This document shows positions 38,560 through 45,304 of a DNA stretch of 45,304 nt, piece after piece; positions within the stretch are counted from its first letter, which is position 1, and each line of letters opens with the position of its first letter. A program made the position numbers and the translations under genes. The notes beneath the pieces are model-generated. The model had not been told where the DNA came from, made no database searches, and saw only the letters and a list, made by a program, of their open reading frames with translations. This DNA comes from an uncultured Collinsella sp. (lineage in GTDB: Bacteria; Actinomycetota; Coriobacteriia; Coriobacteriales; Coriobacteriaceae), in contig CABSNL010000011.1 in assembly GCA_902479095.1 (NCBI GenBank), positions 1 through 45,304 on the forward strand, read 5' to 3'.

Positions 38560-39674
38560 ATATCGGACATGCACGCCGCAAGATTACCCCGCAAGGCGAC
38601 ATCTATCTAATCGGATACCGTAACATCCCCAACCGTCTGGAGCCTGCGACAGGCGTCCATGATGACGTCTTCGCCAACGCGATTCTTTTCCAACAGGACG
38701 ACCGCGAAGTTTTTCTCTTCAACGCCGATGTTCTCGAGTTTGAGGAGAGCATGGCCGAGGAGGTTAAGACGATGCTCGCCGAGCGCTACGGAATCGACCG
38801 TGATTGCGTTCTGCTCTCCGCGACGCACGACCACACTTCGATCGTCGCCTACCATCGCAGCTGGTGGACGGGAAAATTCAACGAGGACTACTATCGCTGG
38901 TTCCTCGATACCATCTGTCAATGCTTCGAAGAGTGCCGCGCCAACGCGCGACCTGCGACCTGTCGCATGGGCAAAAAAGTCATCACCGGTTTCTACGACA
39001 ACCGCATCATTCCCGGAGAGCTTGCCGACAATGAGGTTATCGTGGTGTCGTTCTTCGATGACGAAGGCAAATCGTTTGCGGGCTTTGTGAACTGGGCAGT
39101 GCATTCTGCCTGCGTCGGACCCGACTGCACGGAGCTCACGAGCGAACTCGCCGGTCTTACCGGCAAAAAGCTCGCTCAGAGTCTTGGTTACTATCCGGCT
39201 ATGGTCGTCGGTGCTGCTGGCGACTGTAGCGACCGCAATTTTCGCCAAGGGCGCGGCATTCCCGAGGTCGAGCGCGTTTCGACCGGTCTTGCCGAGGCGA
39301 TTTCCCAGATCAAGCTCGATCGTGAGGTCGTTCTTGACCGCATCGAGCCTCAGACGTTCTATCACACCGTTGCCCATGACGACTTTTCGCTCACGCTTAA
39401 GTGTGCCGTCATCAGTCTGGGCGGCCTGCATCTCTTTGTGTTCCCGAGTGAGCTTGGCAGCGACCTGGGCATTCGCATGAAGCACGAATGCCCGGTCGAG
39501 GGAATAGTCTGCGGTTACACCAACGGCTATTTTGAGTATTTCCTTCCGGCGCGCGAGTACGGCCTCTCCTTTGAGACCGAGCGTACTCAGATTCCCCAGG
39601 GCGAACCGGAACGTCTGTGTGACAAGTTCTGCCAGACGACGAGACTTCTCGGCGCAGCAGCTTCGCGTCTGTAG
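38556..39674 (+). CDS. Neutral-ceramidase-like hydrolase, copy B
   Basis: This 372-residue protein belongs to the same fold as the preceding gene but is diverged. It starts IGHARRKITPQGDIYLIGY, a ceramidase-like opening (canonical: GxGxxDITGP). It has ATHDHTSI (89-96), the histidine motif, VNWAVHSACVGPD (178-190), and GAAGDCSDRN (219-228). It probably shares the metal-dependent amidase chemistry. It overlaps copy A by ATGA, so the two are translated together and may form a heteromer. No signal peptide is present. It is followed by a 193-bp gap and then the PTS gene. Confidence 0.72.
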   Translation: MNIGHARRKITPQGDIYLIGYRNIPNRLEPATGVHDDVFANAILFQQDDREVFLFNADVLEFEESMAEEVKTMLAERYGIDRDCVLLSATHDHTSIVAYHRSWWTGKFNEDYYRWFLDTICQCFEECRANARPATCRMGKKVITGFYDNRIIPGELADNEVIVVSFFDDEGKSFAGFVNWAVHSACVGPDCTELTSELAGLTGKKLAQSLGYYPAMVVGAAGDCSDRNFRQGRGIPEVERVSTGLAEAISQIKLDREVVLDRIEPQTFYHTVAHDDFSLTLKCAVISLGGLHLFVFPSELGSDLGIRMKHECPVEGIVCGYTNGYFEYFLPAREYGLSFETERTQIPQGEPERLCDKFCQTTRLLGAAASRL

Positions 39675-39867
39675 GCCTGATTGCGTGGCATGGGCCAATG
39701 AGGCTCGCTGCCATGTGATCGGTATCTTCCATCTTCTCTGCCGTTTCCCATCCCGGGCGTACGTGCGTCCGCGGATTTCAAAGGGGGAAGCGGGTTCCTT
39801 GTCCTCCCACGTCGACTACGGAGGCATGAAATCGATGCTATACCCCGCTCAGAAAAAGGAGAATTCC

Positions 39868-41310
39868 ATGAAATACCAGAAGCTTTGCGATGAAATCATC
39901 ACAAAGGTCGGTGGTCGAGACAATGTGTTAGACGTGAGCCACTGCATTACGCGTCTCCGCTTCCACCTCAAGGATGAATCGCTCGCCCAGACCAATGAGC
40001 TTAAGGCGACGAAGGGCGTCGTTGACGTTATCCAGGCCGGCGGACAGTATCAGGTCGTGATTGGTGCCACTGTCGAGGCCGTCTACAACGACCTTGTTCA
40101 GATTGGCGGGTTCGACTCCAAACCCGCGCTCGATATCGATGAAGGCGACGACGTCAAAAAGAGCGATCCATTCTCGCGTCTGCTTGCCATCATCTCCGAG
40201 ATTCTGCAACCGGTTCTTGGCGTGCTTATGGCCGGTGGCTTTATCAAGTCGATGCTCGCGCTCTGCGCGGTTGCCGGTTGGCTTGCCAAGGACAGCAATA
40301 CGTATGTGACGCTCTCGGCAATCGGAGATTCGGTCTTCTATTACTTTCCGCTAATCATTGGCTGGACGTCGGCCAAGAAGTTCGGACTTAAGCCCGTTAT
40401 GGGAATGGCGCTCGGTGGTATCCTCGTCTACCCGACGCTCGTTGCCCTTATGGGCGGAGATCCGCTCTACACGCTCGGCGCCGGCACGGTCTTCGAGTCC
40501 AATGTCTACGGTGATATTTTTGGCATCCCGCTGATCATGCAGAATTACTCATCGACGATTCTGCCTGCGATCTTTATCGTCTGGATTGCCTCCAAGGTGC
40601 ACAAGGTCCTTTCTAACGCGCTGCCCGCGCTTGTGAGCTCGTTCTTCTCCAACATCCTGACGCTCCTCATTTGCGGCATCCTTGGCCTGCTTGTGGTCGG
40701 TCCGGTCATGACGGTCCTCTCCAACATCGTTGCCCAGATCATCTTGATGCTCATCAACTTCCAGCCCGCCATCGCCGGCTTCGTCATCGGCACGTTCTGG
40801 AGCCTGCTCGTCATGTTCGGCCTGCACTGGGGTATCATCCCGCTGTGGTTCCTCGATGTCGCAACCTACGGCTATGACCTCATTAACCCGCTCGTGTATG
40901 CAGGCGGTTGTGCCATCGCCGGCGCTGTGCTTGGCATGGTCATCCGAACCAAGGACTCCGAGGAAAATGCTGCCGTCAACATTCCCGCCCTTGTCTCTTC
41001 GATTTTCGGTGTCAACGAGCCTGCGCTTTACGCCATCTTGCTGCCGCGTAAGCGCCTTATGTGGGCAACCTTTATTTCCGCTGGTGTAGGCGGCGCCATT
41101 GCCGGCCTCATGGGTGCCAAACTCTATGCCTTCGGTGCCTCCGGCCCGCTCGGTTTCCCGAGCTTTATTAACCCTGCCGGCATCGACATGGGCTTTATCG
41201 GCCTTGTCATCTCCGGTGTGGTCGCTTTCGTTCTGGCTCTTGTCGCCGCTATGGTGATCGGTACCAGGAAGGACAAGGGCGGTAAGGCACTCAACATCTC
41301 GGTGGACTAG
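39868..41310 (+). CDS. PTS permease EIIBC (beta-glucoside family)
   Basis: This 480-residue PTS protein has EIIB at residues 1-90, with phospho-Cys26 in DVSHCITRLRF and TKGVVDVIQAGGQYQVVIG. EIIC (about 105-470) has roughly ten membrane segments, including PVLGVLMAGGFIKSM, GMALGGILVYPTL and the conserved FGLHWGIIPLW. It lacks the C-terminal EIIA of BglP (~620), so EIIA must come from elsewhere. The family imports beta-glucosides, sucrose, trehalose or amino-sugar derivatives. Given the amidase-like neighbours, an amide-bearing sugar is a fair guess. ATG 39868 follows AAAAGGAG. A terminator follows. Confidence 0.88.
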   Translation: MKYQKLCDEIITKVGGRDNVLDVSHCITRLRFHLKDESLAQTNELKATKGVVDVIQAGGQYQVVIGATVEAVYNDLVQIGGFDSKPALDIDEGDDVKKSDPFSRLLAIISEILQPVLGVLMAGGFIKSMLALCAVAGWLAKDSNTYVTLSAIGDSVFYYFPLIIGWTSAKKFGLKPVMGMALGGILVYPTLVALMGGDPLYTLGAGTVFESNVYGDIFGIPLIMQNYSSTILPAIFIVWIASKVHKVLSNALPALVSSFFSNILTLLICGILGLLVVGPVMTVLSNIVAQIILMLINFQPAIAGFVIGTFWSLLVMFGLHWGIIPLWFLDVATYGYDLINPLVYAGGCAIAGAVLGMVIRTKDSEENAAVNIPALVSSIFGVNEPALYAILLPRKRLMWATFISAGVGGAIAGLMGAKLYAFGASGPLGFPSFINPAGIDMGFIGLVISGVVAFVLALVAAMVIGTRKDKGGKALNISVD

Positions 41311-41330
41311 TCTTTTTGCGCACTTTGATT

Positions 41331-41371
41331 AAATATGCCTCGGACGGCGACGTGCCGCCCGAGGCATATTT
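41331..41371. terminator. Two-way terminator between the PTS and LysR genes
   Basis: Arms AAATATGCCTCGG (41331-41343) and CCGAGGCATATTT (41359-41371), with a further GGCG/GCC pairing in the loop. It lies between convergent genes and has T-rich ends on both strands. Confidence 0.85.
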
Positions 41372-41433
41372 GTGTTTCGTGCCGCTGCCAGCGTGTTTGC
41401 GGACACAAGTCTGCCGTTGTGGGGCAGCGGGGA

Positions 41434-42357
41434 TTATGACGGTCGTGCCGCGGTGGAAGACGTACGGTCGCCCTGCAGGAGCTGACGGTAGGGGAGGAAG
41501 CCGATGAACGAGACGACCGCCTGCGAGTGCGCGGCGTTTCGCTTGAGGTAGAGCCTGACCTCGGAGGTCGTCGCGGGCTCGAGCGGCACCAGGGCTGCCT
41601 TTCCGCTGGCGAGCGATTCCGCCGGCTTGCGCATGAGGAATGAGACGCCGGCGCCGCGCGCGACAAGGGAGATGATGTTCTCGGCTCGTTTGCCGGTGAA
41701 CGTAACACGTGGGCCAAATCCAGCTTCGCGACAAAGGGAAAGGACGAGCTCGCTTACGAACGAGCCTTGGGGAAGCATGAGGAAATTCTCGTCGATAAGG
41801 TCGTCTATCTCGACGGTGTCACGTTCGGCGAGCGGATGGTCGAGTGGAAGGACGGCCACGAGCCGGTCGGTCGTAAAGGGAATCTTTTTGAACTCCGGCT
41901 CGATGGCGCCGCCGTCACGGATGAAGGCCAGGTCAATGTCCTCGTGCAGGAGCATGCGCTTGAGTGTGTCGCCCTCGCCCTCGATGAGCTCAACGGAATA
42001 TGAGGGGTTCGCCTGCTGAAAATCGATGACGGCGTCCGTGATCCCATAAGGGGCCATAATGGGGATAGAACCTACGGTGAGGTGCTCGAGCGGCTCACCT
42101 GCGCCTATTTGAATGGCGGCAAGATAGCGGTGCTGAAGCGTCGCAATTTTTTGCGCATAGGGGAGGAGCGCTTCACCTTGCGCGGTGAGTGTTACGTGGC
42201 GCTGGCTTCGATCGATGAGCTTGCAGCCGAGTTCGTGCTCCATTGCCATGATGTGCTTAGAGAGGGTTGATTGCGACATGAAAAGCAGTTCCGCCGCATC
42301 AAGAAACGTGCGTGACTGCGCTAAGATGGCGAATTCGCCAAAGCGGCTGATATCCAT
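41434..42357 (-). CDS. LysR-type regulator of the PTS/amidase cluster
   Basis: This 307-residue LysR protein has its HTH at residues 1-60 (MDISRFGEFAILAQSRTFLDAAELLFMSQSTLSKHIMAMEHELG). An effector domain follows from about residue 90 (LTVGSIPIMAPYGITDAV, DLAFIRDGGAI, GAGVSFLMRK). It is convergent with the PTS gene and is the nearest regulator to the dyad at 36132. It lies 36 nt behind def on the same strand and probably shares its message. GGAGG lies 8 nt before ATG 42357. Confidence 0.87.
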   Translation of the reverse strand: MDISRFGEFAILAQSRTFLDAAELLFMSQSTLSKHIMAMEHELGCKLIDRSQRHVTLTAQGEALLPYAQKIATLQHRYLAAIQIGAGEPLEHLTVGSIPIMAPYGITDAVIDFQQANPSYSVELIEGEGDTLKRMLLHEDIDLAFIRDGGAIEPEFKKIPFTTDRLVAVLPLDHPLAERDTVEIDDLIDENFLMLPQGSFVSELVLSLCREAGFGPRVTFTGKRAENIISLVARGAGVSFLMRKPAESLASGKAALVPLEPATTSEVRLYLKRNAAHSQAVVSFIGFLPYRQLLQGDRTSSTAARPS

Positions 42358-42393
42358 AGGGAGGCCTCCGGTACCCTCATTTTGGCAGGTGGC

Positions 42394-42804
42394 CTAAACC
42401 ACGACGCCGTTGCAGTGGTCGATTTCGTGTTGGATGATCTCGGCGGTGTAGCCCGAGAAGTTTTTGATGCGGTGGACGAAGTTCTCGTCCAAATACTCAA
42501 CCTTAATGCGGCGATAGCGGGTACAGGGGCGCTCGCCGATCAGCGAGAGGCATCCTTCGCTCGTCTGATAGGCATTGACCTGCTCAAGAATTTGAGGGTT
42601 GTACATCAGGAGTGTCCTGTTGCCGTCCTTTACGCAGATGATGCGCTTGCGCACACCGATCATGTTGGCGGCGAGCCCCACGCACTCGTGCTCATGCTCG
42701 TGGAGTGTATCCAGGAGATCCTGCCCGGTCACGGCATCGTCGGGTCCCGCGTCTTCGGAAGGCAGGCGCAAAAAGAACTCGGATTTCATGATGGGCTTAA
42801 TCAT
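42394..42804 (-). CDS. def: Peptide deformylase
   Basis: This 136-residue metalloenzyme removes the formyl group from nascent proteins. It carries VGLAANMIGV (42-51), EGCLS (83-87, metal Cys) and HEIDH (126-130, metal His pair and catalytic Glu). The usual Gln of motif 1 (GLAAxQ) is Met here. The protein is shorter than typical deformylases (~165), as in the small class found in Gram-positives. GAGGAG precedes ATG 42804. The LysR gene follows in the same direction. A relative lacking the Glu lies at 26262. Confidence 0.88.
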   Translation of the reverse strand: MIKPIMKSEFFLRLPSEDAGPDDAVTGQDLLDTLHEHEHECVGLAANMIGVRKRIICVKDGNRTLLMYNPQILEQVNAYQTSEGCLSLIGERPCTRYRRIKVEYLDENFVHRIKNFSGYTAEIIQHEIDHCNGVVV

Positions 42805-43009
42805 GGCGGGCTCCTCATGTCTTATGCTTTCGTGGACTTTTAATAATAGCGCGGAAGGAAAGCTGCGCGTCCGCGTTACAATCTTTCAACGTTGGACCAT
42901 GTTGCCAGATTCGTCGTGTACGGCGTCTGGCGTAAGTCTAGGGCTCATTTTTCGCCCTGGACCGTTCCTCTGGGGCGATGCGACTGTCGTTCCAAGAGGA
43001 AGGAAATGC

Positions 43010-44425
43010 ATGGGGAGCAAATCTCAGCAACAAGTTCAAGTAACGCCATCGGCCTCTGCGGCGATTCTCGTCGTAATGTATATTGCAGCCTTTGTTGCCG
43101 CGTTTAACGAGAACATCATTAACGTGGCGTTGCACGACATTATGGCAGCCTTTTCGGTGAGTGCCACCACGGCACAGTGGCTCGTCTCGGGCTACATGAT
43201 CGTGACGTCGATTTTTACGGCCATCATGGCCTTCCTGTCCGGCCGTTTCTCGACGCGCAAGCTGTTGTTTTTCGCATGCGGATGTATGGTCGCCGGCGAA
43301 GTCCTGTGTCTGATCGCTCCGTCGTTTAGCGTTTTGCTGCCAAGTCGTATTTTGCAGGCTGCGGGATCGGGCATCTTGTTTCCGCTCATGATGAACGTGG
43401 TGCTGTCTTGCGCCCCGCGCGAGAAGCTCGGTCTGTATCTGAGCCTGGGTGGTGCCTGCATTACGCTAGGGCCGGCGTTTGGACCTGTGATCAGCGGTCT
43501 TATGTGCACGTTGTTTGGCTGGAGGGCGGTGTTCGTAGTGCCGCTGGTGGGCGGCGTTGTGGTCGCTGCGGCGGGCGTAAAGCTTGTTCAGAATGTCGGA
43601 GAGCGCTCGAACACCACGCTTGACATTCTGTCGGTTGTTTTGCTCGCCGCCGGCATTACGGCATTTGTGTATTCCGTAGGCGAGTTCTCGTCCAACGTTA
43701 TGATGGGTGTTGCGGCACTCGTCGCCGCCATTGTGCTGCTCGGCCTGTTTGCGGCCCGTCAGCTCAAGCTCGAGCATCCGGTGCTTAACGTGCGTCCCAT
43801 GGCGAGCGTTCGCTTTTGGCCTGCGTGTTTGCTTGTGGTGGTGTCGATGATGACGACGTTCTCGATGAGCGTTTTGTTGCCGCTCTATTTTGAGGGCGCA
43901 TACGGCATGACCGCACTTATTGCGGGCTTGCTCATTTTGCCGGCGATTGCCTGCAACGCCGTGACCTCGATTGTGGGCGGACGCGTGACGGACGCCCGTG
44001 GCGCATGGCCGCTGCTGCCGGTCGGTTTTGCCCTGATTGCCGTGGGGCAGACTGCCATCTCGATGACGGCGGCAAGCATGAACATCGGCGTCGTCGTGGC
44101 GCTGACCGTTGTGGTGTATGCCGGAGTCGGTTTGGTGCTGAGCCCCTCGCAAACGGCCGGCTTGGAGACGCTACCCGCCGCTGAACATCCTCACGGAACG
44201 GCATTGCTTAACACGTGGAATATGATTGCCGCATCGTTTGGCCCGTCGCTGTTTATCGGTCTGCTCTCGAGTTCTGCTGCGACCGCCGGCGCCGCTGGCG
44301 CTGCGACAGACGTTGCCCAGGCGATTGGATTTGCAGCTGCCGTGCGTGTAGCGGCTGTAATTGCCGTGGTCGGGTTCGTGGCGTCGCTGGTGTACGCTCG
44401 TCGCGAGTCACACATGTCGCATTAA
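43010..44425 (+). CDS. MFS drug:H+ antiporter, DHA2 (EmrB/QacA) family
   Basis: This 471-residue protein has about 14 membrane segments. Segment 1 has FNENIINVALHDIMAAFSV (DHA2 motif D1), then TAQWLVSGYMI, motif A-like FLSGRFSTRKLLF between segments 2 and 3, and the antiporter motif C-like GGACITLGPAFGPVISG in segment 5. The family exports cationic drugs, dyes or bile-type compounds. ATG 43010 follows AGGAAGG; upstream of it, only non-coding divergent promoter sequence (42805-43009) separates it from def. A small AGGGC/GCCCT hairpin lies near 42947-42966. Confidence 0.88.
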   Translation: MGSKSQQQVQVTPSASAAILVVMYIAAFVAAFNENIINVALHDIMAAFSVSATTAQWLVSGYMIVTSIFTAIMAFLSGRFSTRKLLFFACGCMVAGEVLCLIAPSFSVLLPSRILQAAGSGILFPLMMNVVLSCAPREKLGLYLSLGGACITLGPAFGPVISGLMCTLFGWRAVFVVPLVGGVVVAAAGVKLVQNVGERSNTTLDILSVVLLAAGITAFVYSVGEFSSNVMMGVAALVAAIVLLGLFAARQLKLEHPVLNVRPMASVRFWPACLLVVVSMMTTFSMSVLLPLYFEGAYGMTALIAGLLILPAIACNAVTSIVGGRVTDARGAWPLLPVGFALIAVGQTAISMTAASMNIGVVVALTVVVYAGVGLVLSPSQTAGLETLPAAEHPHGTALLNTWNMIAASFGPSLFIGLLSSSAATAGAAGAATDVAQAIGFAAAVRVAAVIAVVGFVASLVYARRESHMSH

Positions 44426-44577
44426 TGTGTGCACATAGATTCTGCAGCTAGATTGGATGGCGACACCATAAACTAATTGACGTTTTGCCGAGAGGCATGA
44501 ATGTTTAAAGCGCAAAGAGTGCGCGACGGGCCCCGCGAATGGGGCGATGATGCCCGAGAGGGCCAAGAAGGAGTCTC

Positions 44578-45304
44578 ATGTCCGAGAACGAAGAGATCAT
44601 GAACGAGACCGAGAACGAGACCATGGCTGCCGAGGTCGAGGCAGTCGAGACCGTGGAGACCGAAGCTGCCGAGGTTGAGGCTGCTGACGAGGTTTCCGCC
44701 GAGGAGGAGGCCGAGGTTGTCGAGGCCGCCGTTGATTACGATGACGAAGAGCTGATGGACAAGATGCAGAAGGCCGCCCGCCTGCTGCGTAGCCGTCGCT
44801 TTGCTATTTCCAAGGAGGAGGAGGCCAAGGCCGAGCGCATGGCGAACATCGAGCGCGCCATCAAGCTTCTTGACCTCAAGCCCAAGATGGAGCAGAAGGA
44901 AATGTCCGACCTGCTGGGCATGCGCCTCCGTGAGCTCGATGGCCTGATGGCCGAGGCCGAGGCTGCCGATCTGGTCGGCCGCATCGACGACGCCGAGGGC
45001 GATATGCGCAAGATCGTCGTCTTCGCTGCCGAGGATGCCGCTGAGGGCCTGGTCGAGCTTGCCAACAAGAAGGAGAAGCTCCTGCCCGAGCTTTCTTACG
45101 AGGAGGCCACCGAGCTGATGGCCGCTCTCGATAAGGTTATCGCTCCGCTCGTCGCCATGGGCCTGGACGAGGATCGCGGTCCTCGCGGCGGCCGTGACGA
45201 CCGTGGTGGTCGTGGCGGCGACCGTGGTGGTCGCGGCGGCTTTGGCGATCGTGGCGGCCGTGGCGGCTTTGGTGACCGTGGCGGCGACCGTGGCGGTCGC
45301 GGCG
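44578..45304 (+). CDS. Acidic protein with RGG-repeat tail, cut at the window edge
   Basis: At least 242 residues lie in this window and the stop is beyond it. Residues 1-60 are very acidic (runs of Glu with Ala/Val). Residues 60-190 are helical; they include a winged-helix-like stretch, IERAIKLLDLKPKMEQKEMSDLLGMRLRELDGLMAEAEAADLVGRI. From residue 200 the protein is Arg/Gly-rich (RGG, RGGFGDRGG), as in RNA-binding tails. I do not recognise the family; a nucleic-acid-binding or transcription-linked role is an inference. AAGGAG precedes ATG 44578 by 4 nt. A TTGACG element lies near 44478. Confidence 0.85.
   Translation, partial: MSENEEIMNETENETMAAEVEAVETVETEAAEVEAADEVSAEEEAEVVEAAVDYDDEELMDKMQKAARLLRSRRFAISKEEEAKAERMANIERAIKLLDLKPKMEQKEMSDLLGMRLRELDGLMAEAEAADLVGRIDDAEGDMRKIVVFAAEDAAEGLVELANKKEKLLPELSYEEATELMAALDKVIAPLVAMGLDEDRGPRGGRDDRGGRGGDRGGRGGFGDRGGRGGFGDRGGDRGGRG
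45175..45304 (+). repeat. RGG/RGGFGD coding repeat
   Basis: From codon 200 the DNA repeats CGTGGTGGT/CGTGGCGGC units with interspersed GAC and TTTGGC. It encodes an Arg-Gly-Gly tail and continues past the window. Confidence 0.8.

Noticed and set aside
39675..39867. Possible gene or RNA in the gap before the PTS gene
   Set aside because: The frame continuing upstream of ATG 39868 has no ribosome site and overlaps copy B of the ceramidase-like pair; I see no stable fold beyond short stems.

Overview
The window reads as chromosomal DNA of a high-GC gut actinobacterium, most likely a Coriobacteriia member close to Collinsella. The grounds are GC-rich third positions, a choloylglycine (bile salt) hydrolase, many LysR regulators, strong AGGAGG-type ribosome sites with frequent GTG/TTG starts, and the gene content. 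The genus is inferred from gene content, not from a marker gene. I saw no rRNA, tRNA, CRISPR array, insertion sequence or prophage.

Layout. Positions 1-4.8 kb hold small housekeeping and unknown genes: a 4-TM protein, a 47-residue membrane micro-ORF, rsmJ, a zinc-ribbon protein, a GNAT enzyme and a Tet(M)-like translational GTPase. Positions 4.85-9.7 kb hold an AAA+ ATPase translationally coupled to a UvrA-like protein that lacks the UvrB-binding region. A second ATPase of the same family converges on them and is broken by a run of nine C. Positions 9.8-12.8 kb (minus strand) carry trmL, a COG0523 GTPase, a cysteine-less ArsC-like protein and a flavodoxin-fold reductase. Positions 12.8-17.2 kb carry two related c-di-GMP proteins (GGDEF-PAS-GGDEF and GGDEF-PAS-GGDEF-GGDEF-EAL). 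Then come a patatin-like lipase and the thiamine salvage operon thiM / thiamine-binding protein / thiE behind a TPP riboswitch with its own terminator. Positions 20.6-23.7 kb carry a HAD phosphatase, a LysR regulator and a MetE-like methyltransferase with two palindromes in its promoter. Positions 24-33 kb hold an esterase, an NCS2 purine permease, a degenerate peptide deformylase, bile salt hydrolase, a Tat lipoprotein esterase, kup and a DMT exporter with a divergent LysR gene.

Positions 34.4-36.0 kb encode a transcription factor fused to an aminotransferase. It has a well-formed internal ribosome site and start codon for the enzyme part, and an array of ATTGAAC operators around its promoter. 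Positions 36.2-42.4 kb look like one catabolic unit: an amidohydrolase-2 protein with altered metal ligands, two tandem ceramidase-like hydrolases, a PTS EIIBC permease and a LysR regulator, with a LysR-type box upstream of the first gene. The right end has a peptide deformylase, a 14-TM drug-efflux MFS protein and the start of an acidic protein with an RGG-repeat tail, cut by the window edge.

The most unusual signals are: (1) a family of hairpins sharing a GGGACAG loop, clustered between 4.8 and 10.5 kb, two of which supply the stop codon of the gene they follow; (2) the C9 tract that disrupts, or may switch, an ATPase; (3) the regulator-aminotransferase fusion with two starts; (4) palindromes nested inside palindromes near 26.7 and 30.0 kb; and (5) the uncharacterised ceramidase-like/PTS locus.
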